The position numbers were made by a program, and so were the translations under genes. A DNA stretch of 64,000 nucleotides, from positions 248,001 through 312,000 of the forward strand of contig NZ_CP070326.1 of the NCBI RefSeq assembly GCF_016917755.1, given 5' to 3'. Below, one piece after another: positions 24,271 through 32,624 of the stretch. The DNA is from Streptomyces noursei. Lineage in GTDB: Bacteria; Actinomycetota; Actinomycetes; Streptomycetales; Streptomycetaceae. The notes beneath the pieces are model-generated. The model was not told the DNA's origin and did not search any database. It was given only the letters and a program-made list of their open reading frames with translations. Every line of letters starts with the position of its first letter. Position 1 is the stretch's first letter.

Positions 24271-24846
24271 GTCGCGTCCAAAGGCAACGGACGGCGCCTG
24301 GGGGCGGCTCGCGCAACGCGTGCAGGCAGTGGGCGAGGTGACTTGGACGCTTCGGTGGATGCCACCGCCGCAGGCGGTACGCACTGGCCGCGCTCCGTCG
24401 TCGCCAGGCTGTCAAGCGAACGACCAAGCCATCTTGTGGACTTGTGCGGGCGCCGCCCTGCCGGCTCGCGTGGCGGGGGAACCACAGGGGAACACGGGGT
24501 GACTGGCCGGGTGGCGGCCGTCCGCCGGCCATCGACCTGCGGGGTCCACGTCGATCGTCGGCGGATGTTTCGTCTTGCGGTTCGTCTGTGAGCGTTTTGA
24601 TCATGGCTTGATCTTCACTCCTGGATTCCGGTTGCGCATTCCTCTCCGTGGCCGGAATTTGCTGACTTGGAGTCTTCTCCGAAGCTTTACAAACACGGTT
24701 GCTACGTCTTGACACGTACGTGCTGCGGCCATCAATAATCGGTGCCCGGATCATCCGCCAGTCGACCCCCGGTCGACCGATGAGTGTGCGCCAGAGTTCG
24801 CTGCACTGACCACGACCTTGTTGTGCGACAGAAGCGAGGAACACCG
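24271..24846. other. Intergenic region before the hydrazine-NRPS operon
   Basis: About 575 bases without a convincing gene. The right part (24590-24745) is distinctly AT-richer than its surroundings and carries the promoter candidate at 24710-24739. Such a drop in GC marks the left edge of the biosynthetic operon. Confidence 0.5.
24710..24739 (+). promoter_or_regulatory. Probable sigma-70-type promoter of the hydrazine-NRPS operon
   Basis: A perfect TTGACA (24710-24715) is followed, after 18 bases, by AATAAT (24734-24739). It lies about 110 bases before the first gene. It is the best consensus promoter in the window and the only one found ahead of the following 15-gene run. Confidence 0.6.
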
Positions 24847-25566
24847 GTGGAATCGTGGTTCGACATGGCCCGTGCCGTGCCATCGGGGTGGCCCCGCACC
24901 TACTGCTTTGCGCATGCCGGTGGCCGGGCGCAGGCGTTTGTGGAATGGCAGGAGGCGTTGGCCGGAGTGACCGCACTGGTCGCGGTGACTCCGCCCGAGC
25001 GGACCGACATCGACACCGTATGCGACAGGGTCGCCGAGCTGATCGCCGCGCAACGCACCGGCCCGTTCCTGCTGTTCGGGCACAGCCTCGGGGGACTGAT
25101 CGCCTTTGAGGTGGCCCGCAGGCTCGGCAACCGGCCCGCGCATCTGATCGCTTCCGGCTGTGTGGCGCCGAGTTTGCATCCGACGGCGCGGATGGTCGAG
25201 GTGGCGGGGCTCAGCGGACAGAGCCTCACCGAAGCGCTCGCCGTCTACGGCGGGTTGCGGCCGGAGATTCTGGCCGACCCGGAACTGCAGGACTTCATAC
25301 TCCCCGACATCCGCGCCGACTTCGAAATGGTCGCGAGGTATCGGTATCGCCCCGCCGCCGCGCTGCCGTTCGGTGTCTCGCTCGTCAATGGTGAGGACGA
25401 TCCGTTGGTCCACCGCGATGACCTGGTGGACTGGTCGCGGGAGTGCACGGGGAAGCCTGAAACGCGCTGGGCGACGGGTGGGCACTTCTTTTTCGAAGAC
25501 CACCCCGAAGCGGTCACCGAAGCAATCCGCCGCGCGGCGGAGGCGTTGCCGGTCGAACTGATCTAG
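24847..25566 (+). CDS. Type II thioesterase
   Basis: A 239-residue alpha/beta hydrolase of the NRPS/PKS editing thioesterase family. It has TYCFAHAGGRAQAFVEWQEA near the N-terminus, the nucleophile elbow FGHSLGGLIAFEVAR (Ser about 79), Asp in LVNGEDDPLV and His in TGGHFFFED. It removes stalled or wrong acyl groups from carrier proteins. The usual FPGAG is FAHAG here. GTG at 24847 has GAGGAA upstream. It is the first gene of the operon, which contains three carrier domains but no other thioesterase, so it might also release product. Confidence 0.85.
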   Translation: MESWFDMARAVPSGWPRTYCFAHAGGRAQAFVEWQEALAGVTALVAVTPPERTDIDTVCDRVAELIAAQRTGPFLLFGHSLGGLIAFEVARRLGNRPAHLIASGCVAPSLHPTARMVEVAGLSGQSLTEALAVYGGLRPEILADPELQDFILPDIRADFEMVARYRYRPAAALPFGVSLVNGEDDPLVHRDDLVDWSRECTGKPETRWATGGHFFFEDHPEAVTEAIRRAAEALPVELI

Positions 25567-25594
25567 GTCCCGGCAGCGAGTGAGAAAGGGAAGC

Positions 25595-25756
25595 ATGACC
25601 GACCAACACAGTAGTGCCGTCGCGTTTGCCGAACTGCAGCGATTAGCGGACCACTTCTTCCAGGGGCGCGCCGACCTCGACGACGCCGCCCACCGCCCCC
25701 AGGCAGGCTCCCAGGCGGGCCATGCCGAATCCAACGTGCTGCCGAGCGGGTCATGA
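25595..25756 (+). CDS. Small unknown protein with a TTA codon, coupled to the KASIII-like gene
   Basis: A 53-residue frame starting MTDQHSSAVAFAELQRLADH and ending SNVLPSGS. It begins 29 bases after the thioesterase gene with GGGAAGC before the ATG, and its stop overlaps the next start as ATGA. Codon 17 (25643-25645) is TTA, the rare leucine codon read by bldA tRNA in Streptomyces. The first half could form an amphipathic helix and the second half looks disordered. No family was recognised. It may be a small partner protein or a translational gate for the next gene. Confidence 0.55.
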   Translation: MTDQHSSAVAFAELQRLADHFFQGRADLDDAAHRPQAGSQAGHAESNVLPSGS

Positions 25757-26640
25757 CCCCCGTCCACCTCGTCTCCCCCGGCTATGTGCTCGGCGAGATC
25801 GAGCAGGCACATCACGAGATTCCCGGCTTCGCCGCGCGTGCCCGGGAGTACGGCATGCAGCCGGACGCCGGGCTGTGGGGTTGGGGCACGGTCCATCGCA
25901 CCGAGAGAGCGTTGGAGGAGTTGGTCGTCGAGGCCGGCAAGGCGGTCGCCGGCTCGGCGGACGTGGACTTCCTGGTGGTGTGCTCGACGCGGTTCCCCGG
26001 CGACGCGCACACCCATGGCGGGTTCATGGAGACGGTCCTGAACGGCCTCGGCCTCGACTGCCCGTTCCTCGGCCTGACCCTCAACCGCTGCACCAATCTG
26101 GTGAGCGGGCTCGGTGTGGCCGAGGCCCTGGTCCGAAGCGGCGCGTACCGCAACGTCCTGGTGATCACCGCGGACCGCTGCGCCTCGGAGTCCGCCCGGA
26201 TGGAGAACTTCGCCCTCTTCAGCGACGGTGCCGCCGGGTGCCTGGTCACCGCGCACCCGGGCGAGTACGAGGTCCTCGGCTCGGCGAGTGCACAGGACCC
26301 CGGGGCGCTGGAGTGGCACAACGAGATCAGCGCGGACCTGTCGCGGCAGGTCAACGAGCTTCTGCTGGCTCCGCACGGACTGGTCCCAGGCGACCTGGCC
26401 GGCGTGTTGCACAACAACCTCTACGTGCCGATCGTCGTGATGAAGGAACGTTTGGCCGGATTCACTCCCGCGCAACTCGACACCACCAACACCGCCAGGA
26501 CCGGCCACTGCTTCGCCGCCGACCCGCTGATCAATCTCGTCGACCGCCGCACCGAGCCGGGCGGTTACTACCTGCTCGCCGCGAGCGTGCCGGGGTCCCG
26601 CGCCGCCATGTTGCTGCGCAAGACCCCACCACGGCCCTGA
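25753..26640 (+). CDS. KASIII-like (FabH/CerJ-type) acyl transferase or ketosynthase
   Basis: A 295-residue thiolase-fold protein. Cys113 in LTLNRCTNLVSGL matches the acyl-binding cysteine of FabH, and His220 in GVLHNNLYV matches its histidine. The third residue, the Asn of the usual GNT(S/A) motif, is replaced: the sequence is ARTGHCFAADPLINL with His252. Loss of this Asn is seen in KASIII relatives that transfer acyl groups without decarboxylative condensation. The ATG overlaps the preceding small gene by 4 bases. It may move an acyl group from a carrier protein onto an O, N or C nucleophile in this pathway. The substrate is unknown. Confidence 0.75.
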   Translation: MTPVHLVSPGYVLGEIEQAHHEIPGFAARAREYGMQPDAGLWGWGTVHRTERALEELVVEAGKAVAGSADVDFLVVCSTRFPGDAHTHGGFMETVLNGLGLDCPFLGLTLNRCTNLVSGLGVAEALVRSGAYRNVLVITADRCASESARMENFALFSDGAAGCLVTAHPGEYEVLGSASAQDPGALEWHNEISADLSRQVNELLLAPHGLVPGDLAGVLHNNLYVPIVVMKERLAGFTPAQLDTTNTARTGHCFAADPLINLVDRRTEPGGYYLLAASVPGSRAAMLLRKTPPRP

Positions 26641-26675
26641 TCCGCACCGTCCGAGGCCAGTGTCCGGAGGTATCC

Positions 26676-28847
26676 ATGTCTGCTTTCGCCCTGCCCGACA
26701 CGTTCGTCGTAGCGCCCCTGTCCACTTCCGAGTTCGACCCGGCTGCCGTCGCGGCGGCCGGCGAGGTGATCGCCGCGGGCCCCGAGGCCGTCTACCACCG
26801 ACTGGTCGGCGACCAGGAGTCGGAGGTGGCGTTCCTCCTCGCCCGGCATGTGCTGAATGGTTTCTCCACCTGTGCCCGGGGGCCTTCCGACCACGTAGCG
26901 GAGGCGCACGAGGCCGACCGGATCGCCGAGCGGACGGCCCAGGTGCGTCAGCAGATCACCACGATGCTGCAACCGCTGCGCGACGCCGAACCCCGGGTGC
27001 GCGAGGCCGTGGTGGCCCAGCGGGCGCCCCTGGCGCTGATCGGCGGCTGCTGGCTGGACTCGGTGTCCCAGCCCGCCACCCAGCCTTCGGCCGCGGTCAA
27101 CCACCTGATACGCCATCAGTTTGCTTGGCGCGGCGAGGGCAATCCGCGGCGCGCCCTGCACCAGGTGCGCGGGCATGCCATGGAGGAACTGGGCGTCTAC
27201 CTGCCGGACGTCACGGCCCCGGACTTCCTGCAGCGGGCCGAGTCGCGCCCGCTCACCGCATGGCACGGCGCCTACTACCTGAGCCTGGCCAGGCTGCCCG
27301 CGACGTTCCTGCCCGAGGTGGTCGGCACCCACTACGTCGTGGCGGCTCTCGGCATCGACGAACTGCTGCTCGGCACCCGGCCCATGCTCGACGCAGCGGA
27401 TCTGCGGGCCGCCCTCGCCGACTACCTCGCACTGGCCCAGGCGCCGGTCAGAGCCAGAGTGGCGGCCGCGGTCGCACAGGCACTGGCCAGGGAGTTGGAG
27501 CACGCACGGCTGCTCGTCGATGTCGCCGCCTGGCATGCCGGCCTCTCGCTCGACGCGCAGGTCGCGCGGATCGTGGCCAGGCATGCCCCGTTCGCGGGCA
27601 AGCAGCACCGCAACGTCCGCGTCGGCGGCCGGCCGCTGACCGAGCACTTCGCCGATCCCGACTTCGACCTGGCCGCGTTCGTCGACGACTTCCGGAGCTC
27701 ACGCCAGTTGCAGCCGCGTGCGGGTGGCTGCCGCTTCCTGCGGGCCATCAAGTTCGGCGGCCCCATGTTCGGCATCTTCGACGCGCGGGAGGCGGCGACC
27801 TTCGAGCAGTGGGCCACGGCGATCGCGGCCGGGGAGCTGCCCGGCGTCGCACTCACCCCGAACACGGCCGGTGACGATGCCGCACGCGCGCTTACGGCAG
27901 CGATCGGCGCGCCCCCGCCCGACGTGTGTCTGAAGGCCGCGGTCCGCAACGACGACCGCGACTTCCTGCACCGGCTGGTCAACATCGAGAACTTCCCCAA
28001 CGCCCTGGCCCTCGCGCGCACCCACGCCGATGAGCAACTGGCCCGCGCCGAGCTGCTGTTCACCCACGGTGGCGACGGCGTCCTCACCGACGCGAGCTGG
28101 TTCGACTACTCGCCCTCGGCGCTCAACGCACGCGTCGACCGCATCTACTGGGACAAGCTGGTCGACCCGTACCGGCCGCTGACCGAGATCCCGGACCGCG
28201 ACGAGGTCGTCTTCGGCCAGAAGACCTTCGCGCTCGGCAGCATGATCGACGGCGCGTGGGCGCACCGCATCGGCGCAACGGGCCGCTTCACCCGCCGCAG
28301 CGACGGCATGCTGTACTCGATCTACGCCGACGAGATGGGCCGCGGCGACGTCACCAAGAACCACATCACGCTGATCTACCAGGTGCTCGCGAGCATGGGG
28401 ATCGAGGTGCCGCACCTGCGCGAGGCCGCCTTCCTCGACCAGGACGAACTGCCCGACCACCTCTACGGGTTCTCGCTGTTCCAGCTCAGTCTCGCGCTGT
28501 TCCCGGACTCCCGCTACGACGAGATCCTCGGCTACAACCTGGGCATCGAGATGTTCGGACTGGGCACCATGCGCATGCACGAGATGCAGAAGCTGCGCCA
28601 CCACGGCTTCGACGTCGGCTACGAGGAGGCGCATCTGTCCATCGACAACGTCTCCGCCGGTCACGCGCGCCAGTCGGCCGAACTCATCATCGCCTATCTG
28701 CACGACGTGGCGCAGTTGTCCGGGGCCGACGCGGTGCCTGCGCACTGGCGGCGCATCTGGCGCGGTTACGCCTCCTTCGCCTACTTCATCGAGCACGAAC
28801 TGGTGGCCGGCCTCGCCCGGCACGAGTCCGCGGACGTGATCATCTGA
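26676..28847 (+). CDS. Haem-oxygenase-like diiron oxidase (iron-containing redox enzyme), large form
   Basis: A 723-residue protein. The C-terminal third shows the ligand pattern of haem-oxygenase-like diiron oxidases: Glu553 in ADEMGRGD, His563 in KNHITLIY, Glu625 in LGIEMFGL, and His653, Asp657 and His663 in AHLSIDNVSAGHARQ. That family includes BesC, SznF, PolF and FlcD/E, which break C-C or C-N bonds or oxidise nitrogen. The first 400 or so residues are not recognised, though they contain further Glu/His-rich helices and may be a second, degenerate copy of the fold. GGAGG precedes the ATG and the stop overlaps the next start (TGATG). In this setting, oxidation or fragmentation at the hydrazine unit or an amino acid is the natural guess. 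Confidence 0.75.
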   Translation: MSAFALPDTFVVAPLSTSEFDPAAVAAAGEVIAAGPEAVYHRLVGDQESEVAFLLARHVLNGFSTCARGPSDHVAEAHEADRIAERTAQVRQQITTMLQPLRDAEPRVREAVVAQRAPLALIGGCWLDSVSQPATQPSAAVNHLIRHQFAWRGEGNPRRALHQVRGHAMEELGVYLPDVTAPDFLQRAESRPLTAWHGAYYLSLARLPATFLPEVVGTHYVVAALGIDELLLGTRPMLDAADLRAALADYLALAQAPVRARVAAAVAQALARELEHARLLVDVAAWHAGLSLDAQVARIVARHAPFAGKQHRNVRVGGRPLTEHFADPDFDLAAFVDDFRSSRQLQPRAGGCRFLRAIKFGGPMFGIFDAREAATFEQWATAIAAGELPGVALTPNTAGDDAARALTAAIGAPPPDVCLKAAVRNDDRDFLHRLVNIENFPNALALARTHADEQLARAELLFTHGGDGVLTDASWFDYSPSALNARVDRIYWDKLVDPYRPLTEIPDRDEVVFGQKTFALGSMIDGAWAHRIGATGRFTRRSDGMLYSIYADEMGRGDVTKNHITLIYQVLASMGIEVPHLREAAFLDQDELPDHLYGFSLFQLSLALFPDSRYDEILGYNLGIEMFGLGTMRMHEMQKLRHHGFDVGYEEAHLSIDNVSAGHARQSAELIIAYLHDVAQLSGADAVPAHWRRIWRGYASFAYFIEHELVAGLARHESADVII

Positions 28848-30031
28848 TGCCCTCCCCCACCACCGTCCCCAGCACCTTCGACACCCATCTCCTCGCCCTG
28901 CCCCTGTACGAGGACCACCACCGCGAGCTGGCCCAACGCCTGGTGACCTGGTGCGCCGAGCAGCGGGAGGTGCTGGCCGGCGCCGGGCGGCCGGAAGCGG
29001 TCGGCCGGCGGATCCTGCGCGCGCTCGGGGACGGAGGTTGGCTGGCGTTCCTCGACGGTGGCCCCGACGACTACCGCGCACTGTGCCTGGCCCGGGAGGC
29101 GCTGGCCTACGCCGACGACCTCGCCGACTACGCGTTCTCCATCCAGGCACTGTCGGCCACCCCGCTCCGCCGGTTCGGCACCGACGAGCAGCGCCGCCGG
29201 TATCTGCCGGGACTGGCCGCCGGCACCCTGTGCGGCGCCTTCGCGGTGTCGGAGCAGGCCGCGGGTTCGGACGTCGCCGCGATCGGGCTGGCGGCGCGCG
29301 AGACCGCATCCGGCTGGCTGCTCAACGGTGCCAAGGCATGGATCGCCAACGCGGGCATCGCCGATGTGTACACGGTGATCGCGCGGACCGGCCCGGGGCC
29401 GGGCGCGTTCGGACTCAGCGCGTTCCTCGTCCCCTCGGACACCCCCGGTCTGCACGTCGAGCCGGTGCCGATGATCGCCCCGCGAGCCCTCGGCCATCTG
29501 GTCTTCGACGACTGTGCATTGCCGCCGGAGGCGTTGCTCGGCGCCCGCGGTGGCGGGTACCCGATCGCGATGGAGGTGCTGGGCCGGTTCCGGATGACGG
29601 TCGGCGCCGCCGCGCTCGGCTTCGCGCGCCGGGCCGCCGACGCGGCGCTGGCCAGGTCGCGGGAGCGGCCCATGCAGGGCGGGAAGCTGTTCGATCTGCC
29701 GACCGTGCGCGCCGCCTTCGCCGAGATGGAGGTCAAGCTCGACGCGGCCGCGCTGCTGGTGGCCCGGTCCGCCTGGGAGATCGACCGGGGCAGTCCCCGC
29801 TATGCCCGGCACTCCTCGGTGGCCAAGCTCTACGCCACCGAGGCCGCGCAGCAGATCGTGGACAGCGCGGTGCAGGTCTTCGGCGCGGCCGGACTGGTCC
29901 ACGACAGCCTGTTGGAACGGCTGTACCGACAGATCAGGTCGCTGCGGATCTACGAGGGCTCGTCGGAGGTCCAGCGGGCGATCATCGCGGCGGCGATCGA
30001 TCCGGACCGGACGCCCCGGGGCGAATCGTGA
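28847..30031 (+). CDS. Acyl-CoA dehydrogenase-like flavoenzyme
   Basis: A 394-residue acyl-CoA dehydrogenase fold: N-terminal helices, a middle domain with AFAVSEQAAGSDVAAI and LLNGAKAWIANAGIADVYTV (FAD site), and a C-terminal domain ending IRSLRIYEGSSEVQRAIIAA. The catalytic Glu usually found just before the GTSE/GSSE turn corresponds to Glu in IYEGSSE. It should remove two hydrogens from an acyl thioester. In natural-product clusters such enzymes act on carrier-bound substrates. Here oxidation of hydrazinoacetyl-S-carrier to a hydrazone, or dehydrogenation of an aminoacyl carrier, is plausible. The ATG overlaps the previous stop and the stop overlaps the next GTG. Confidence 0.85.
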   Translation: MPSPTTVPSTFDTHLLALPLYEDHHRELAQRLVTWCAEQREVLAGAGRPEAVGRRILRALGDGGWLAFLDGGPDDYRALCLAREALAYADDLADYAFSIQALSATPLRRFGTDEQRRRYLPGLAAGTLCGAFAVSEQAAGSDVAAIGLAARETASGWLLNGAKAWIANAGIADVYTVIARTGPGPGAFGLSAFLVPSDTPGLHVEPVPMIAPRALGHLVFDDCALPPEALLGARGGGYPIAMEVLGRFRMTVGAAALGFARRAADAALARSRERPMQGGKLFDLPTVRAAFAEMEVKLDAAALLVARSAWEIDRGSPRYARHSSVAKLYATEAAQQIVDSAVQVFGAAGLVHDSLLERLYRQIRSLRIYEGSSEVQRAIIAAAIDPDRTPRGES

Positions 30032-31134
30032 CGCGGCCGGGTCCGGCGACGCTCGGCGCGGCGGCCACCCATCCCGATCCCTATCCGTTCTACGCCGATC
30101 TGGTGGCCGAGCGGCCCTTCGGCCGTGACGCCGACAGCGGGCTGTGGGTGGCGGCCGGCGCGGCGGCGGTGTCCGAGGTGCTCGCCGATCCGGTCCTCCG
30201 GGTCCGGCCGAGCGCCGAGCCGGTGCCGCGCGGCATCGTGGGCACCCCGGCCGGCGACGTGTTCGGCGAGCTGGTCCGGATGACCGACGGCGCCGCGCAG
30301 GCGCAGCGCCGGCGGAGCCTGATCACGGCGCTGGACGCGGTCACCGAGGAGCAGGTCGTCGCACTGGCCGGGGAGCAGGCCGCCCGTGCGACCGACTGGT
30401 GGGACCTGCAGTTCGGCGTTCCCGTACGGGTGGTGGCCGCGCTGCTGGGCGCGGGCGGGGACGTCCCGGTCGAGGCGGCCCGGCTGATCGGTGACTTCGT
30501 CCGCTGCATTCCGGCCTCGGCCACCGGCGAGGACCAGGCCGCCGCTGCCGTAGCGGCCGGGCATCTGCTGGACCTGCTCGGCCCGCACCTGCGTGCCGGG
30601 GGCGGCGGTCTGCTCGGCGCGCTGGTCCGTTTGTCCGCGCGTGATGGTTGGCCGCAGCCCGCCCCGCTCCTGGCCAATGTGATCGGTCTGCTCTCGCAGA
30701 CCTACGACGCCACGGCGGGGTTGGTCGGCAACACCTTGCTCGCGCTGGCCCGGCACGGCCGACCGGACGATCTGGCGGCCTTCGTCGCGGAGGTGGTCCG
30801 GCACGACGCGCCCATCCAGAACACGCGTCGGTTCGCGGCCGGTGACACCACCGTCGCCGGTCACCACGTCCCGGCGGGCTCGACGATCGTGCTGCTGCTC
30901 GCTGCGGCCAACCGCGACCCGCTGGCCAATCCCGATCCGCACGCCTTCCGCCCCGGCAGGGCGGATCCGCAGGTGTTCACCTTCGGTCGGGGAGCCCACC
31001 GGTGCCCCGGCCGCGCCCTGGCCACCGCGATCACCGTCGGCGTGGCCTCCACGGTGACCGCGGCGCCCGTCCACGAGGGTCACCATCCCTCGTTCAACGC
31101 CCGCATCCCCGTCCTGAAAGGCCAGTTCCCATGA
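30028..31134 (+). CDS. Cytochrome P450
   Basis: A 368-residue P450, slightly short for a bacterial class I enzyme. The haem-ligand loop is FTFGRGAHRCPGRALA. The ExxR pair is in EVVRHDAPIQNTRR. The I-helix reads LLSQTYDATAGLVGN, so the usual AGxDT is replaced by QTYDAT, which may alter oxygen activation. GTG start with GTGA overlap to the dehydrogenase-like gene. It probably hydroxylates or couples a carrier-bound amino acid or the final product. No dedicated ferredoxin is present in the operon. Confidence 0.88.
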   Translation: MTRPGPATLGAAATHPDPYPFYADLVAERPFGRDADSGLWVAAGAAAVSEVLADPVLRVRPSAEPVPRGIVGTPAGDVFGELVRMTDGAAQAQRRRSLITALDAVTEEQVVALAGEQAARATDWWDLQFGVPVRVVAALLGAGGDVPVEAARLIGDFVRCIPASATGEDQAAAAVAAGHLLDLLGPHLRAGGGGLLGALVRLSARDGWPQPAPLLANVIGLLSQTYDATAGLVGNTLLALARHGRPDDLAAFVAEVVRHDAPIQNTRRFAAGDTTVAGHHVPAGSTIVLLLAAANRDPLANPDPHAFRPGRADPQVFTFGRGAHRCPGRALATAITVGVASTVTAAPVHEGHHPSFNARIPVLKGQFP

Positions 31135-31322
31135 CCCGATTACGGCTCAGGCACGCGGTGCGCGGCAGCGCACGAAGAGCGCCGCGGACACCGGCCGACG
31201 TGCCCGCGAAGCCGTGGCCCGGCGCCTGCCCGGCGCTCCGTCGGCCGTCCTCCCCACACGCCAGCGGGAGCGCCACCGGACTCACGAAGTCCTCGACCGG
31301 AAACGGGGGCGACGCACCATGA
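31131..31322 (+). CDS. Possible small basic protein with a TTA codon bridging two genes
   Basis: A 63-residue frame starting MTRLRLRHAVRGSARRAPRT exactly fills the gap between the P450 and the N-hydroxylase genes, with ATGA overlaps at both ends. Codon 4 (31140-31142) is TTA. The N-terminus is strongly basic and the rest is Ser/Pro/Gly-rich, with no known domain. Codon bias is weaker than in its neighbours. It may be a spacer whose translation couples the downstream gene to the P450. Both overlaps and the TTA codon argue that it is translated, but this is uncertain. Confidence 0.4.
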   Translation: MTRLRLRHAVRGSARRAPRTPADVPAKPWPGACPALRRPSSPHASGSATGLTKSSTGNGGDAP

Positions 31323-32623
31323 TCGACAAGGACCACCACAGTGTGCTCGGCATCGGTGTCGGACCGGCCAACCTCAGCCTGGCCGCGCTGCTCTATCCGC
31401 ACCGCGACCTGCCGAGCCTGTTCCTCGACCGCAAGGAAGCCTTCAGCTGGCACGACGGTCAGCAGATCCCCGGCACCACGCTGCAGGTCACGATGCTCAA
31501 GGACCTGGTCAGCCTGGCCGATCCGACCAGCAAGTTCTCCTTCCTCAACTACCTGCACGACCAAGGGCGGATCTACCACTTCGTCAACGCCCAGTTCGAC
31601 GCCGTGCCGCGACAGGAGTTCCGCAACTACCTGGAGTGGGCGAGCTGGCGGATGAAGAACATCGTCTTCGGGCAGGAGGTGCAGTCGATCGACTTCGACG
31701 GTGTCTTCCGGGTGCACACCGACGAGCGGGTGCTGACCGCGGACAACATCGCCGTGGGCGTCGGCAACCGGCCCTGGATCCCGCCGGCCGCACAAGCCGG
31801 GCACTCCCGCAGCCAGTTCCACGTGTGCGACTTCGTCGAGCGGGCCGTCGACCTCGGCGGCAAGCGCGTCGTGGTGGTGGGCGGCGGGCAGTCGGGCGCC
31901 GAGGCGTACCTCGACCTGATCTCCCGCGAGGGCGACCAACTGCCCAGCCGGGTCTCGTGGTTCTCCCGACGCCGCAACTTCCTGCCGATCGACGACTCGC
32001 CGTTCACCAACGACTACTACATGCCGTGCTATTCGGAGTACTTCTACGGCCTGGAACGCGCGACCCGTGAGCGGATCAACCAGGAGAACGTGCTGTCCAG
32101 CGACGGCATCTCCGAGCCGACGCTGCGCGCGATCTACCAGCGCATCTACCACCACCGGTTCATCGCGCGCTCGCCCGGCCTGGTCCGGCTGTACCCGAAC
32201 CGTGAGATCACCCGCGTGGCCAGGACCGGTGCGGGCTGGGAGCTGACGGTGGTCAACAGCGACCGCCCCGACCAGCCGCAGCGCGTGACCGCCGACGTGA
32301 TCGTCTGGTCCACCGGCTTCCGCTCCGGGCTGCTGGACCTGCTGGCCCCCCTGACCGACCGGCTGGAGTGCGACAACGGCGAGTACCAGGTGGACCGGGA
32401 CTTCGCGGTGCGCTGGGACGGCCCGCCGGACCGCAACATCTTCGTCCAGAACGCGACCCCCGCCCAACGCGGTCTCGCCGACAAGAACCTGAGCCTGCTG
32501 GCGTGGCGCAGCCAGCGCATCGTCGACCGTCTGCGCGGTGTGCAGCGGGAAGAACAACTCTCCTCCTTCGTCGCATGGGCGGACGAAGGCAGCGAGGAGG
32601 GCGAGTTGCGAGGGAGGGTGTGA
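31319..32623 (+). CDS. Flavin-dependent L-lysine/L-ornithine N-monooxygenase (Spb38-like)
   Basis: A 434-residue N-hydroxylating monooxygenase of the SidA/IucD/PvdA family. The FAD motif is GIGVGPANLSLAAL, substrate region residues are in LQVTMLKDLVSLADPTSKFS, the NADPH motif is VVVVGGGQSGAEAYLDL, and a late FAD block is VIVWSTGFRSGLLDLL. It hydroxylates a side-chain amine, lysine N6 or ornithine N5. Followed directly by a D-amino-acid-oxidase-like gene and a cupin-MetRS gene, it matches the hydrazine trio in which N6-hydroxylysine is joined to glycine. No siderophore genes are adjacent, which argues against a siderophore role. Confidence 0.9.
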   Translation: MIDKDHHSVLGIGVGPANLSLAALLYPHRDLPSLFLDRKEAFSWHDGQQIPGTTLQVTMLKDLVSLADPTSKFSFLNYLHDQGRIYHFVNAQFDAVPRQEFRNYLEWASWRMKNIVFGQEVQSIDFDGVFRVHTDERVLTADNIAVGVGNRPWIPPAAQAGHSRSQFHVCDFVERAVDLGGKRVVVVGGGQSGAEAYLDLISREGDQLPSRVSWFSRRRNFLPIDDSPFTNDYYMPCYSEYFYGLERATRERINQENVLSSDGISEPTLRAIYQRIYHHRFIARSPGLVRLYPNREITRVARTGAGWELTVVNSDRPDQPQRVTADVIVWSTGFRSGLLDLLAPLTDRLECDNGEYQVDRDFAVRWDGPPDRNIFVQNATPAQRGLADKNLSLLAWRSQRIVDRLRGVQREEQLSSFVAWADEGSEEGELRGRV

Positions 32624-32624
32624 G

